Shown: positions 22,827-33,094 of the stretch, piece after piece
How positions within the stretch are numbered: position 1 is the first letter of the stretch
Layout of the letters: each line of letters opens with the position of its first letter
Assembly: GCA_003290165.1 (NCBI GenBank)
Contig: QNQO01010770.1
Coordinates: forward strand, 1 to 64,000
Source: Berberis thunbergii
Lineage: Eukaryota > Streptophyta > Magnoliopsida > Ranunculales > Berberidaceae
Reading direction: 5' to 3'
DNA: 64,000 nt
Notes under the pieces: generated by a model
The model's input: the letters and a program-made list of their open reading frames with translations, nothing else
Told to the model about the DNA's origin: nothing
The model's database searches: none
Position numbers and translations under genes: made by a program

Positions 22827-22879
22827 GCCAGGGAGGCATGCCGGAGGAGTGTGAGGGAGCCTCCCTGGCACGTGTTTTT
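22827..22879 (+). repeat. Left hairpin end of the FAR1-type MULE
   Basis: GCCAGGGAGGC (22827-22837) and GCCTCCCTGGC (22859-22869) are perfect inverse complements of 11 bp around a 21-bp loop, followed by CACGTGTTTTT with a G-box core CACGTG. A (GA)n tract follows at about 22880-22899. Confidence 0.85.
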
Positions 22880-22978
22880 GAGAGAGAGAGAGAGAGAGTT
22901 AGTTGTAAAACAAAACCAATGGTGACAGACGTTAGCTTCGCTCGCCCCAAGAAGATTTTGCCAGCATCCCCTGTCTTT

Positions 22979-23408
22979 TGTCACGGGCTTTCTTTTCACA
23001 AGTACTTTTCGTGCGGCACTAGCAAACTTTGCCCTGAGTTATCAAAGAAAGCTAGTCAGCCTTGCCCACAAAAGACTTACTTAAACTTTGAAAAACTAAG
23101 CAAGCTAAGAACACACAAGAGAGCTAAAGAGAACTAGAACTTGTATTGCTTGAATTCTCTGAGGTGATTACAACAAATGAGGCCTTAGCCTATTTATACA
23201 ACTCCACCTCCTCAATGGACGGTGGTGATCGTTTTAATCTAACGGTCTATATTGAGTTTCTACACACTTCCTAAGAAATATCTAAGGACTAGAATCTTAT
23301 GGAACTTTATGGGAGGTTCTAGAGAACTCTCTCTAGAACAATGTGGAAAACTCTACATTATGTACACTTGCCAACCTCACTTGGCTAGGCAAGAAAATAG
23401 TTGTGACA
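22979..23408 (-). repeat. 3' LTR of the chromovirus (left copy)
   Basis: 430 bp. Compared with the right copy it has TT for CC near 23013 and A for G at two places near 23084 and 23091. CTATTTATA at 23190-23198 is the minus-strand TATA box TATAAATAG. Confidence 0.95.
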
Positions 23409-23420
23409 TTCTCCCCCACC
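23409..23420 (-). promoter_or_regulatory. Polypurine tract of the chromovirus
   Basis: TTCTCCCCCACCT on the plus strand is AGGTGGGGGAGAA on the coding strand, directly abutting the 3' LTR. Confidence 0.8.
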
Positions 23421-24589
23421 TAATCAGGCGACGTCCTCGTTGCCTTCAAATCCTCGTAAGCTTTGATTTGTTCCTTGAATTGCCACAAATGTTGGATTGG
23501 CTCCCAGCTAGCTTCACTTTCTGGCAATCCCTTCCACTTGACGAGTAACTCATGTGTGGGAGGTTGGTTGGAATGACGCACCACACGATCCGACAAGATA
23601 ATCTCTGGTTCCTTGTCATGTTGGATCCTCATGCCCATTGGTGCTCTTTGAGAAACTCCTCGATTTGGATCATCCCGATCTTCCTTATACGGTTTCAGTA
23701 GGCTCACATGGAAGACTGGATGAAACTTGATCCTCGGCGGCAACTCGACCTTGTAGGCTTGCTTTCCCACTTTCTTGACTATGGGGAAAGGACCCTCATA
23801 TCTTCTAATAAGGCCACGATGCAGTCCAGAAAGTCTGGCATGAGCATGCATCTTGACAAGCACAAGGTCTCCAACCTGAAACTCTCGAGGCCGTATCTTC
23901 TTGTCGGCCCACTTCTTCATCCTCTTGAAGGCCTTTTCCAGGTAAGCTCGAGCCTCATCAGCTTGATCATTCCATCCTTTGGCAAACTTGTAGGCTGATG
24001 GATTCACTCCTGTGTAGCCAGTGGCAATAGAACTCGGGGTCATAGGTTGTTGTCCCATGACAATCTCAAATGGGCTACAACCCATCGCTTCACTCTACTG
24101 CAAGTTGAAAGAGAATTGGGCAACATCTAGCAACTTAGCCCAATCTCGCTGGTTGGCACTCACATAGTGCCTAAGATATAACTTTAGCAAGACATTCATC
24201 CTTTTCGTTTGACCATCCGTTTGAGGATGAAAGCTAGTAGAGAAATTAAGGTCGGTACCCAATAACTTGAACAACTCAGTCCAAAATTTTCCCGTGAACC
24301 GAGTATCTCGATCACTGATGATAGATTTGGGCACACCCCAATACTTTACCACATGTTTGAGGAATAAATGTGCGGCTTGCTCGGCTGTGCATTCCTTGGG
24401 TGTGGGAATGAAGGTGGCATACTTCGAAAATCTGTCCACGACCACAAGGATCCAATTGCAACCCTCTGATGCAGGCAACCCAACTATGAAATCTAAAGAA
24501 ACACTCTCCCAAGGTCTATCTGGGATGGGGAGGGGTTCAAGTAAGCCGGCAGGTGATTGTTGCTCCACTTTGGTCTTGTTGGCATACAA
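23420..24589 (-). pseudogene. Chromovirus integrase with C-terminal chromodomain
   Basis: From 24589 downward: PIPDRPWESVSLDFIVGLP with the first catalytic Asp, IISDRDTRFTGKFW with the second, and the third acidic region in SFHPQTDGQTKRMN, where the canonical glutamate of QTE.N appears as lysine (TKRMN). A TAG at 24092-24094 interrupts FNLQ / SEAMGCSPFEIVMGQ. The continuation at 24085-23420 has VGDLVLVKMHAHARLSGLH, the GPF.I.KKVG.QAY.VELP segment, and a chromodomain at about 23450-23600 (HELLVKWKGLPESEASWEP). Chromodomains steer integration to particular chromatin. The element is a near-miss rather than a ruin. Confidence 0.92.
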
Positions 24590-25448
24590 GACAAGTCTTC
24601 ACATATGCTTCGATATCATCCCTCATATGTGGCCAGTAATAGGAATCTTCAACAAGAGCAAGAGTCCGATGTATACCTGGATGTCCCGCCCACTTGCTAT
24701 CATGGCATTCTTTCAAGACTTCGCTCCTTAGGTTGTCATGAGGTGGAACGTAGATTCGCCTTCCCTTAGAGTATATCAAGTCGTTCTCCACCCAAAACCG
24801 TCTTGTCTTCCCATCTGTGACAAGAGCTATTATGGTTTGAGCCATGGAATCATGTGCCAATCCTTCCTTTATGCGTCCCTTCAAGTTGCTTTGAGGTTGA
24901 CTTATGTCAGCAAGTTCTCCTTTTCTACTCAAAGCATCCGCAACAAGATTAGCTTTGCCAGGCTTGTACTCCATAATGTAATCGAACTCTGCCAAAAAAT
25001 CTTGCCACCTAGCTTGTTTTGGTGTGAGCTTCTTTTGTGTCTGGAAGTAGCTAGTGGCAACATTGTCGGTCTTGACCACAAACTTGCTCCCAAGCAAGTA
25101 ATGTCGCCATGTTCGTAGGCAATGCACAACCGCTGTCATTTCCTTCTCTTGTACTGTGTACCGCCTCTCAGTATCATTGAGCTTCCTACTTTCAAAGGCA
25201 ATAGGATGCCCTTCTTGCATCAGTACCCCACCAATAGCAAAGTCGAAAGCATCCGTGTGTACCTCAAAAGACATAGAATGGTTGGGAAGTGCCAACACCG
25301 GTTCTTTCACAATTGCCTTCTTCAATCCTTCGAAAGCTTGTTGGCGTTTTGAACTCCAATCCCAACTTCGTCCCTTCTTGAGCAAGTCCGTCAATGGAGT
25401 GGCTATGGAAGAGTAGCCTTTGATGAACCTTCTATAATAGTTCACCAA
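24537..25448 (-). pseudogene. Chromovirus RNase H and integrase zinc finger
   Basis: 303 codons open: VNYYRRFIKGYSSIATPLTD is the end of the RT connection, then RNase H (VHTDAFDFAIGGVLMQEGHP, FESRKLNDTERRYTVQEKE, VVKTDNVATSYF, DALSRKGEL) and the H2C2 zinc finger (HDSKWAGHPGIHRTLALV ... CLVCQQD). The frame is lost at about 24562: compared with the expected CQQDKTK the sequence seems to lack 5 bp between two ACAAG repeats. Upstream it is separated from the RT frame by one TGA (25489-25491), where the family has Trp in a QDWEPP-like motif. Confidence 0.92.
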
Positions 25449-25490
25449 GCCAAGGAAAGATCTTAACTCGGTGACTTTGGTTGGTGGTTC

Positions 25491-27671
25491 TCAATCTTGG
25501 ATGGCATGTACTTTGGACTTGTCCATACGAAGCTTGCCCTTGCCAATGATATGACCCAAGAATGTCACCTCTTCTTGGGCAAATGAGCACTTCTCCTTTT
25601 TGACATAGAGCTCGTTCTCCTTCAAGGTTTGGAACACTTGCCTCAAGTGATCCATATGTTCCTCCAATGTCTTACTATAGATCACAATGTCATCAAGGTA
25701 CACAACTACGAACCGATCAAGGTAAGGAGCCAGTACCTTATTCATTAGAGTGCAAAATGTGGCCGGCGCATTAGTTAAACCAAATGGCATGACTAGGAAC
25801 TCGTAAGACCCGTACCTTGTAACACATGCTGTCTTTGGTTCATCTCCTTCGGCTATGCGGACTTGATAATATCCCGAGCGCAAGTCAAGCTTGGTAAAGT
25901 ACCTTGCATCACCAAGTTGATCAAAGAGATCCGCAATAAGTGGAATCGGGTACTTGTTCTTGATAGTGACCTTGTTGAGTGCTCGATAGTCAATACAAAG
26001 CCGTAGGGATCCATCATGTTTCTTTTGAAATAAGACCGGCGCACCATATGGAGCTTTGGAGGGTCGGATATAACCAGCATCTAGTAGATCCTTTAATTGT
26101 CTTCTTAACTCCTCGAGCTCAGGAGGTGCCATACGATAAGGAGCAAATGCGGGTGGCTTTGCTCCAACTTCTAACTCAATAGCATGATCCACCTCTCTCC
26201 TTGGTGGAAGCTTCTTAGGCAACTCAGCAGGCATAACATCCTTATACTCCTTGAGAACATCTTGGACGACCTTAGGTGCATTCACCTCTCCATCCATGGG
26301 ACCTTCATCTTCCTTGAGGGTAGCCAAGTAAGTAGGCTCATTTCTCTTTACTCCTTTAGAAAGTTGGAGAGCGGACACCATTCTCTCCTTACTTATCTCC
26401 CTTACTACGGGCACAACACAAGGTTGTCCCTTCTCCATGATGCACATGGTGTTGGCATATGGTACCAGAAAAGCCTTCACCATGTCCAAGAAGTCTATAC
26501 CCAAATAGAATTTGTGATCATCAATTGGGGCAATAGTTATGTCGACTTTACCTTGCCATTTTCCAAGCCGAATATCGGTGCCACGAGCTACTCCTTCAAT
26601 TGGGAGACTTTTAGCATTGACTCCCTTGATATAACTTTTCTCCTTTGTATATGATAGGCCAATTTCTTCAGCAAGGTCTTTGGCCATGTAGACTGTGTCG
26701 GCTCCGGTATCCACCATGGCTTTCAAAGTCTTGTCCCCAATCTCGGTCTCCACGTACATCCTTCCACGTGGTTGTTCTTCGACCTTAGCTTGAATGACAC
26801 TTAGGAGATTCATTGAGGCGATCATCCTTTCCTCCTTTGCTTCTTCCTCCATGACAAGCGCAGCAAGTTTTCCCCGGTTTGGACACTCAAATGCCCGATG
26901 GGGTCCACTACATAAGAAGCAAGACATCTTCTTGGGTGATCCATCTCTTTTCTCCTTCCCCTTGTCTTTGGAGTACTTGTGTTCCTTGGAGGACTTCTCT
27001 TTGTCTCCCCCACCTTTGCCATCATTACTCGACCTTTTCCCTTGTCCTTTGGATGAGTCCTTTCTTTTGAACTCAATCAAGGATTCAGCCGCAGCCATAG
27101 CCGTTGCAAGGTCCTGCACACCTCGCCTCTTCAATTCCAACTTGGCCCAACCCGTTAGGCCATCAAGGAAGCTAAACAAAGCATCCTTTTCTCCCATGTT
27201 AGGAATCTCCAAGAGCAACTCCGAGAACTCCTTCACATACTCCCTTATGTGGCCTTCCTTGTGTTGAAGGCGACGAAGCTTGGCCCTAGCTTCGTTCTCG
27301 GCATCCTCCGGGTAGAATTGTCTCTTGAGTTCCTTCGTGAACTCTTCCCAAGTGTCGATGGTGCATAATCCTTTCTTGACATCATCGGACCTTCTGCGCC
27401 ACCAAACTGTAGCAACATCATTTAAATATAAGGAGACACTACGTACCTTTGATGCTTCATCTATTATGCCAACTGCATCAAAGTAGCGCTCCCTGTTCCA
27501 CAAGAAGTTGTCGATCTCCCTCGCACTCCTTGCCCCACCATAGGCCTTAGGTTTGGGAGCTTCGACTCTGTGGGTGACTGTCCCTGGTGTAGTCCCACCA
27601 TTGGCTACCGCAGCCATGCACACCCTGAGTTGAGTTTCAAGTTTCTCAACTCTTTCTTTATAAGCTTCCAT
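25491..27671 (-). CDS. Chromovirus Gag-protease-reverse transcriptase frame (726 codons)
   Basis: A long open frame. Capsid region: [70 protein letters not shown]. Nucleocapsid zinc knuckle [18 protein letters not shown] near residue 250. Protease [18 protein letters not shown] near residue 315. Reverse transcriptase starts near residue 480 ([16 protein letters not shown]), with [32 protein letters not shown] and the catalytic YLDD ([13 protein letters not shown], about 25689-25700). The 5' end of gag lies in another frame at 27682-27969 after a 1-bp shift near 27690, so the true start (MSSEVNNPAIG at 27969) is not in this frame, and the 3' end is a nonsense codon. Hence it is a large fragment of a polyprotein. 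Confidence 0.92.
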   Translation of the reverse strand: MEAYKERVEKLETQLRVCMAAVANGGTTPGTVTHRVEAPKPKAYGGARSAREIDNFLWNRERYFDAVGIIDEASKVRSVSLYLNDVATVWWRRRSDDVKKGLCTIDTWEEFTKELKRQFYPEDAENEARAKLRRLQHKEGHIREYVKEFSELLLEIPNMGEKDALFSFLDGLTGWAKLELKRRGVQDLATAMAAAESLIEFKRKDSSKGQGKRSSNDGKGGGDKEKSSKEHKYSKDKGKEKRDGSPKKMSCFLCSGPHRAFECPNRGKLAALVMEEEAKEERMIASMNLLSVIQAKVEEQPRGRMYVETEIGDKTLKAMVDTGADTVYMAKDLAEEIGLSYTKEKSYIKGVNAKSLPIEGVARGTDIRLGKWQGKVDITIAPIDDHKFYLGIDFLDMVKAFLVPYANTMCIMEKGQPCVVPVVREISKERMVSALQLSKGVKRNEPTYLATLKEDEGPMDGEVNAPKVVQDVLKEYKDVMPAELPKKLPPRREVDHAIELEVGAKPPAFAPYRMAPPELEELRRQLKDLLDAGYIRPSKAPYGAPVLFQKKHDGSLRLCIDYRALNKVTIKNKYPIPLIADLFDQLGDARYFTKLDLRSGYYQVRIAEGDEPKTACVTRYGSYEFLVMPFGLTNAPATFCTLMNKVLAPYLDRFVVVYLDDIVIYSKTLEEHMDHLRQVFQTLKENELYVKKEKCSFAQEEVTFLGHIIGKGKLRMDKSKVHAIQD

Positions 27672-27681
27672 CTCCTCCTCT

Positions 27682-27969
27682 TTAGCAACAACTGGCTTCT
27701 AGGGACTCGATCTTTTTGGACACCATGTCCACTACTGCGTTTAAGGCTCCTTGCATCTCTTCCCGGAGCTCTTGGTCCTCCCCGTTGGACACTTGCCCCT
27801 CGATGCGTAGGTCCATGTCTTCAACTTTCTCCCTTAAGTCGGACATGGTGGCACACAACTTGGCCAACCTTTCATCCATCGCAACGATTAAGTCCTTAGA
27901 CTTGTCCTTGCGGACTTTTCCACCTTTGTCAGTGTTGCCAATTGCTGGGTTGTTGACCTCTGACGACAT
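27682..27969 (-). pseudogene. N-terminal part of chromovirus gag
   Basis: From MSSEVNNPAIGNTDKGGKVR onward it is a charged, coiled-coil-like segment (AMDERLAKLCATMSDLREKV). It shifts out of frame near 27690, where [11 protein letters not shown] ends, instead of continuing into the [15 protein letters not shown] stretch of the next frame. The start is chosen as the first Met with Gag-like composition after the 5' LTR. Confidence 0.8.
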
Positions 27970-28010
27970 TCTCTTGTGTAGAATTATTTTACCAACCTTG
28001 CCAAACCTTG

Positions 28011-28022
28011 GCTCTGATACCA
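28011..28022 (-). promoter_or_regulatory. Primer-binding site of the chromovirus
   Basis: GCTCTGATACCA on the plus strand is TGGTATCAGAGC on the element strand, a perfect 12-base initiator tRNA-Met primer site, 2 bp from the 5' LTR. Confidence 0.95.
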
Positions 28023-28024
28023 AC

Positions 28025-28454
28025 TGTCACGGGCTTTCTTTTCACAAGTACTTCCCGTGCGGCACTAGCAAACTTTGCCCTGAGTTATCAAAGAAAGCTA
28101 GTCAGCCTTGCCCACAAAAGACTTACTTAGACTTTGGAAAACTAAGCAAGCTAAGAACACACAAGAGAGCTAAAGAGAACTAGAACTTGTATTGCTTGAA
28201 TTCTCTGAGGTGATTACAACAAATGAGGCCTTAGCCTATTTATACAACTCCACCTCCTCAATGGACGGTGGTGATCGTTTTAATCTAACGGTCTATATTG
28301 AGTTTCTACACACTTCCTAAGAAATATCTAAGGACTAGAATCTTATGGAACTTTATGGGAGGTTCTAGAGAACTCTCTCTAGAACAATGTGGAAAACTCT
28401 ACATTATGTACACTTGCCAACCTCACTTGGCTAGGCAAGAAAATAGTTGTGACA
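28025..28454 (-). repeat. 5' LTR of the chromovirus (right copy)
   Basis: 430 bp, with the minus-strand TATA box TATAAATAG at 28236-28244. On the element strand transcription would run leftwards into gag. Confidence 0.95.
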
Positions 28455-29640
28455 CTTTGTAAGCCCCAACAGAAAGAAAAGTTTTACTCCCATTTTCTCT
28501 CGAAGACAAAGAAAAGTTTCGAAGAACAACTTTTGCTTCCATTCAAAGACAAAGAATAACAACTTTTGGGGTCCCTCAGAATAGCTTTTTCATTCTTTCG
28601 AAGAGCTTTTGAGCTTCTCGCCTCAGATATTTTGAGAAGAGCTTTTTCAACTCAGATATTTCGAGCCTCTCGCCTTTCTAGCTTTTTCATTCCTTCGAAG
28701 AACAACCAAAGAACAACTTTTACCTCGGGTTGAAGACGAAAAGAGTCACTTTCGAGCTCATTTATTCCGATCGAAGACGAGAAGCTCAACTCAGATCTTT
28801 CAAGCCTATCGCCTCTCTCATCACAGATCGAAGATTGAGAAACAAAAAAAACTCAGATCGCTCGAGCCTTCTCCATATTTAGTTAGTTCAACTAAGATCT
28901 TTGGTCAATTTCTTACACAATTGTTTTTCCATAAGAACCCCACTGAATAAATCTTGATAAAAGTTTGCAAGATTGAGAAACAAAGGAAACCCAACCCCAA
29001 CTCAGATTGAAAAGTTCTCATTCACCAATAACAACTTCTTCATCTCAGATCGAAGAGCTCTCCTTGGATAAGGTATGTTTCATTGTTCTTCAATAAGGTT
29101 TATTTCCTTGTGTTGAATGCTCATGGTTTTGCTCATGTTTTTGGTGGTGGTTGTTTACAATATCATGCCATTTTCATTGGATAAAGTCTGTTTCATTTTG
29201 GCATTTAAGAAAATGATAGGCTTGTCTTTGTATAAAATCTATTTCCTTGGATAATGCTCATGGTCTTGCTCATGGTATGTTCCAGTATGGTTTCTATTGG
29301 CTTGGCTTGGTATAAAATCAGTACATAGTTTTGAAAAATATCGGGTTTGTTTCGTTTTAAGTAATACAAAAAATGTGAGTAAAATCAATACATAGTTTTG
29401 TATTGTATAATCTATTTGGCTTGATAAAATCAATACATAGTATTGGCTTTATAAAATCAGTACATAGTATGCAAAATGGGTTTGTTTAGTTCATACATTT
29501 CATAATTAGTTATCACTTATTTTGTTATTTCTATTGTATAGTTTATTTAGCTGAAACTATCTGTATAACAACTCTGGTGGATCCTTAATTGCAGCATTGT
29601 TCCCCAAATGTATGTTGATGGAAGAAAATTTATAAGAGAT
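28455..29640. other. Interior of the MULE before its transposase, with short direct repeats
   Basis: 28455-28900 repeats GAAGA/CTTTTTCATTC and CTCAGATATTTCGAGCCTCT-like phrases several times. 29295-29475 repeats the phrase ATAAAATCARTACATAGT about four times. No gene recognised. It may contain the promoter and 5' untranslated region of the transposase. Confidence 0.5.
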
Positions 29641-29659
29641 AAGGGAACCTACAGAAGGG

Positions 29660-30900
29660 ATGAAATTCATCAACATTGATGAGTTCCAACATTATTACCA
29701 TGATCATGGTAATAAAAAAGGATTTCTAGTGAAAGTAAAGACTACTGAAAAAGATGCAGATGGAAAACCTAAATTCATTCAGCTTTTATGTAGTCAGTCT
29801 GGGCAGCAAAAAGTAAAGCAAAATATGTCGTGGGATTGCGTATTACGAGTAAATGTGGTTGTTTGGCTAATATTAGAGGTTATATACGCCCTGATGGAAC
29901 CTTTTTACTGATAAGAGTAACAGTTGATCACAATAATGAATTGAGCCCTGAAAAATCAAGATTTTAACCAAATAATAGAACTATAAGCTCGTATGTCAGG
30001 AAGAAGCTTAATTATAATTATAAGGCGGGTATTAGACAAAGTAAGAGTTTTTCGGCATGTGTGGTTGAAGTTGGTGGGCATGATATTATGAAAATTTTCC
30101 AAAAAGATTGTTACAATTATCTGGACAAAATGAAGAAGTTGAGATTCGATGAGGGGGATGCGATGGCACTTCATAACTATTTCCAAAAAATGCAAGCTAA
30201 TAATGCCGATTTGTTTTATATGATGGATTTGGATTAGGGTTGAAAACCAAACTGTTGGTTTGGTTTTTCACCTAAACAGTGAACCAAACCGACTTTGGTC
30301 GATTTCAAAAATTTCAAACTGAAACTGAACCGACCATTAACAAAATCAAATCAATTCTAATTTATGCAAATCGTAACCAAACCAAACCAAAATAAAATCG
30401 AACCGACCGACTATTTTCAATATATTATAATATTTTATGTAAAATATATATTATTTATTATATATATTCGATCGGTTCGGTTTTGTCGATTAAAATCACA
30501 TACAAACCAAAAATCGAACCTACCACTTCGGTTTTGAATTCTTTAAAATCAAAACCAAACCGAACTTAAATCGAACCGATTGGTTCGATTTTGATTGGTG
30601 CGATCGATTTAATCGCTTTGGTCGATTTTTTGTTCAACCCTAATTTGGATGATGATGGGAGGTTGAGAAATGTATTTTGGGCTGACGCATGTAGCATATT
30701 AGCTTACAAGGAGTTTGGGGATGTTGTTACTTTTGACACTTCATACTTAATAAATTAGTATGAGATGCCATTTGTTCCTTTTGTTGGGGTATTCATCATC
30801 ACAACCAGTCAATTCTTTTGGAATGTGCATTGATATGTGGTAAGACTGTTGAAGAATTTGTTTGGCTTTTCCAAACTTGGCTTTTGTGTATGAGTGACAA
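29660..30900 (+). pseudogene. FAR1/FHY3-type MULE transposase fragment
   Basis: REPTEGMKFINIDEFQHYY begins a FAR1 DNA-binding domain (WRKY-GCM1 zinc finger fold): KKGFLVKVKTTEKDADGKP, then in a second frame CGCLANIRGYIRPDGTF and VDHNNELSPEKSRF. The linker (VVEVGGHDIMKIFQKDCYNY, LRFDEGDAMALHNYFQKMQA, NADLFYMMDLD) leads to the MULE transposase domain, which continues after the inserted MITE as GRLRNVFWADA, YKEFGDVVTFDTSYL and MPFVPFVGV, then FQTWLLCMS-like sequence near 30890. It ends there: the second half of the transposase and the SWIM finger are missing. Frameshifts near 29830 and 30780 and stops at 29967 and 30757 add to the damage. Such proteins are the source of the plant light-signalling factors FHY3 and FAR1. 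Confidence 0.85.
30235..30642. mobile_element. 408-bp hAT-type MITE inside the transposase
   Basis: Ends are TAGGGTTGAAAAC and, reversed, TAGGGTTGAAC; the 8-bp target duplication ATTTGGAT is perfect at 30227-30234 and 30643-30650. An 8-bp duplication with a TAGGG end is hAT-type. The interior is non-coding and rich in AACCGA/TCGGTT runs able to fold back. Removing the element and one ATTTGGAT restores a continuous FYMMDLD...GRLRNVFWADA alignment, which proves the insertion point. Confidence 0.95.
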
Positions 30901-31134
30901 TTCTCTGACTGCTATAGACAACCTGAAATGATTCACTCAATGCAAGAACCACTCAATGCAACACGTAGAAGTTCATTACATACTAGAAGTTCAATACAAA
31001 ATCTTTTCATAAGTACATCACAAAATAAAATTAAAATAAAATCTCACATATCATTCACTCAAAAGCTTAAAAAAAACAAGTACAAGAATCATTATAATTA
31101 CCACTAAGTGTTGACCAAATCCCTTGTAAAAGCC

Positions 31135-31260
31135 AATGGCATGACAACTCAACGGTTAGAGCTTGGCGGATGGTACCACTAGGTCATGGGTTCAAACCCA
31201 TCTTGAGGCATGTTTATGGGTTCTGGGATCCTATAAAAACCCTGCTTGCCTTTCAAAAAA
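31135..31260 (+). mobile_element. Short tRNA-derived SINE (126 bp)
   Basis: Flanked by an exact 18-bp target duplication, AAATCCCTTGTAAAAGCC, at 31117-31134 and 31261-31278, and ending in an A run of about 6. Internal RNA polymerase III promoter boxes are visible: an A-box-like region around ACTCAACGGTTAGAGC (31146-31161) and a perfect B box GGTTCAAACCC at 31189-31199. It has no coding capacity; mobilisation would need a LINE reverse transcriptase. Confidence 0.93.
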
Positions 31261-31278
31261 AAATCCCTTGTAAAAGCC

Positions 31279-32660
31279 CAAGGATCGTTAACTTGGGTTT
31301 CATGTCTTTAATCGTGAGTTTCTTCGCCATGACCCTCGCGATCGTTGTTTGGTTGGTTTGGTTTCATATCTTCATCGTGGTTTCTTCTTGCTTGGTGTTT
31401 TCTTCTTGCCTCGTGTTCTTTTCTCGCCTCTTCTGAGCGCACCGATAGGCTGTAACTTTCATATGTTTATTCAGCTGATGTGAAACCTTTGTACATACTA
31501 CCCTTATACCCGTTTACTTGTAATACACAACCTAGCCAAGTCATGTATACTCCCAGTTCATGACCGCGATAAACAACATTTGCTTTGTATGCCATTAATG
31601 CTTTAACAAAAAAGATAACATCAAATTGAATAGAGTGAACAAAAAAACATCAGATTGAAGGACATAGTGGAAAAAAAATATTGAAACACAAAATCAAGTG
31701 TGACAGTTCAGAAATGAAACCTTTTTTTATTTTACAAGCTTGACGCCTTTGAAACTAAAAAGTAATGTTAATGTTATTCACAATGTTAATTACGTAAAGT
31801 AAATGAAATGATATAATTTTTCACAAAAACTTATGATTTCTCAAACTTTTCATCTGACTTAATGATGTATCTTACTTTGCTTGTGGTATGCCATGTTCCT
31901 TTTTCTTGTGGATGGTAAATCGTGAAATACGATATACACTTGCTAATATAGTTTCTTATACATGGTGAGTCTGGGAACCTTGTGCAATCACTACCAATGC
32001 ACTCTAGCCAACCTTGCATTCCCTAAGGCACAAAGAGTGGGAGAGAGAACGAAAAATTGACATAGATAAAAGGGAGAAGAAGGGTGGAAAAAAGTCCAAC
32101 AAAGTCCATACTACTTGATGAGAAACATGGAGAAGAAGGGTGTTATCTGAGAGAGCTGAGATAGAACCCTAGATATGGTTTTGCGTCTTTACTGACTTAT
32201 CTTCAAAGTTTTTTAATCACCACGAAATCGAACACGACTCCTTTGAATCAACACGAAATCACTGAGACTAATCAACACAAAACCCACCACCAGATCTGTT
32301 TTCAAAGGCTTAGAACCAAATAACCAGAAAAGAGCTTCGATCTAGAGCTTCAGACTTAGCTTTTCTTTAGAGAGAGCTTTTGGGGACGAAATGGGGAACA
32401 ATTTTTGCAGAGAGAGCTTTTGAGCTTTTCTTCAAACTTAGTTCTTTTTTTTTTTTTTTTTCTCTTTAGGGTTTATTCTCTAAAGCTTTTGGGAACAATT
32501 TCTGCAGAAAGAGCTTTTGGGGAGAGCAATCAAAGACGAAATGGGGAGAGCTGGTGGATCATTCTTAAGTGGCGTTAGGTTTAGGTAGATTTAATTTTTG
32601 GGGGAAAGGGATAACGGAAGGGGATACGTCAGTTAGGTTTAGGTAGTTTTTTTTAACATC
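31279..32660. other. Right interior of the MULE, no gene seen
   Basis: AT-rich, with A/T homopolymers (T run at about 32444-32461). The phrase AGAGAGAGCTTTTGGGGA recurs with changes three times at 32370-32530. No protein recognised. The expected rest of the transposase is not here. Confidence 0.45.
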
Positions 32661-32669
32661 CTTTTTTCT

Positions 32670-32723
32670 AAAAAACACGTGCCAAGGAGGCTCCCTCGCG
32701 CTCTTCTGGCGCGCCTCCCTGGC
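32670..32723 (-). repeat. Right hairpin end of the FAR1-type MULE
   Basis: The reverse complement of the left end with about 8 substitutions. GCCAAGGAGGC (32681-32691) and GCCTCCCTGGC (32713-32723) pair with one G-T mismatch, and the loop is again 21 bp. CACGTG is conserved. Confidence 0.85.
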
Positions 32724-32735
32724 TCTTAGGAACAA

Positions 32736-33094
32736 TTGTTTTTTCCCTAAAGGAAGGACCGAAAGTGGTATTACATCTGATGAGGTGCAATGCATTCAAT
32801 GCACTATACTTCCTAATTTTTAGTCCATTAGCTAGCTTAATTAGTCCTTTTTACAAGAAAACTCGATCAGTTGGTAAGAAATGACAACTTAATTAATCTA
32901 AAGTAATTTTTTTAAACTAAATCTCCGGTATGGATGGGCAACTTTGGGATGTCAAACCTTTATTACTTGTTCAAACATCACAAAACATTGGGGGTACATT
33001 ATGACTTTACCAGTGGAAATACTCACCAAAAACCTATTTAACCTTTCTGACATAAGCTATCCTATTTTTATCTAACAAAAGTAAAGCCCTAGGT
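32736..33094. other. Spacer, nothing recognised
   Basis: No supported feature. It may include the 3' untranslated part of the LINE, which runs leftwards, but no poly-A (poly-T on this strand) end is clear. Confidence 0.35.

Larger units (their letters stand above)
22979..28454 (-). mobile_element. Chromodomain Gypsy (Ty3) retrotransposon, young, nearly intact (5.5 kb)
   Basis: LTRs of 430 bp each at 22979-23408 and 28025-28454 (TGTCACGGG to GTTGTGACA) differ by only 4 bases that I can see. On the minus strand the order is 5' LTR (right), primer-binding site, gag, protease, reverse transcriptase, RNase H, integrase, chromodomain, purine tract, 3' LTR (left). The chromodomain places it in the chromoviruses; the Gag knuckle [13 protein letters not shown] resembles the Galadriel branch (inference). 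Flanking CTTT at 22975-22978 and 28455-28458 is the likely target duplication (4 of the usual 5 bp). Coding breaks are few: a 1-bp shift in gag, one nonsense codon before RNase H, a small deletion before integrase and one TAG within integrase. Confidence 0.95.
22800..32735 (+). mobile_element. Inferred FAR1-type Mutator-like element, split by later insertions
   Basis: Both ends carry the same block in opposite orientation: 22827-22879 (+) and 32670-32723 (-), each built of GCCAGGGAGGC, a 21-base loop and the inverse GCCTCC.TGGC, followed by CACGTGTTTTT. Between them lies a FAR1/MULE transposase fragment (29660-30900, +). Removing the Gypsy element (22979-28454) and the SINE leaves roughly 4.3 kb. 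Exact outer ends and a 9-bp target duplication could not be fixed: outside the hairpin the left reads GCCAAAAACTC and the right (reversed) GGGAAAAAACAATTG. The pairing of ends with the transposase is inference; the two ends could instead be separate copies of one repeat family. Confidence 0.5.

Noticed and set aside
22424..22950. Several overlapping short frames on both strands
   Set aside because: They arise from AT-rich and GA-rich low-complexity DNA and overlap the MULE hairpin; no family resemblance.
24267..26654. Plus-strand frames of 120-156 codons opposite the chromovirus
   Set aside because: They are antisense shadows of the gag-pol frames.
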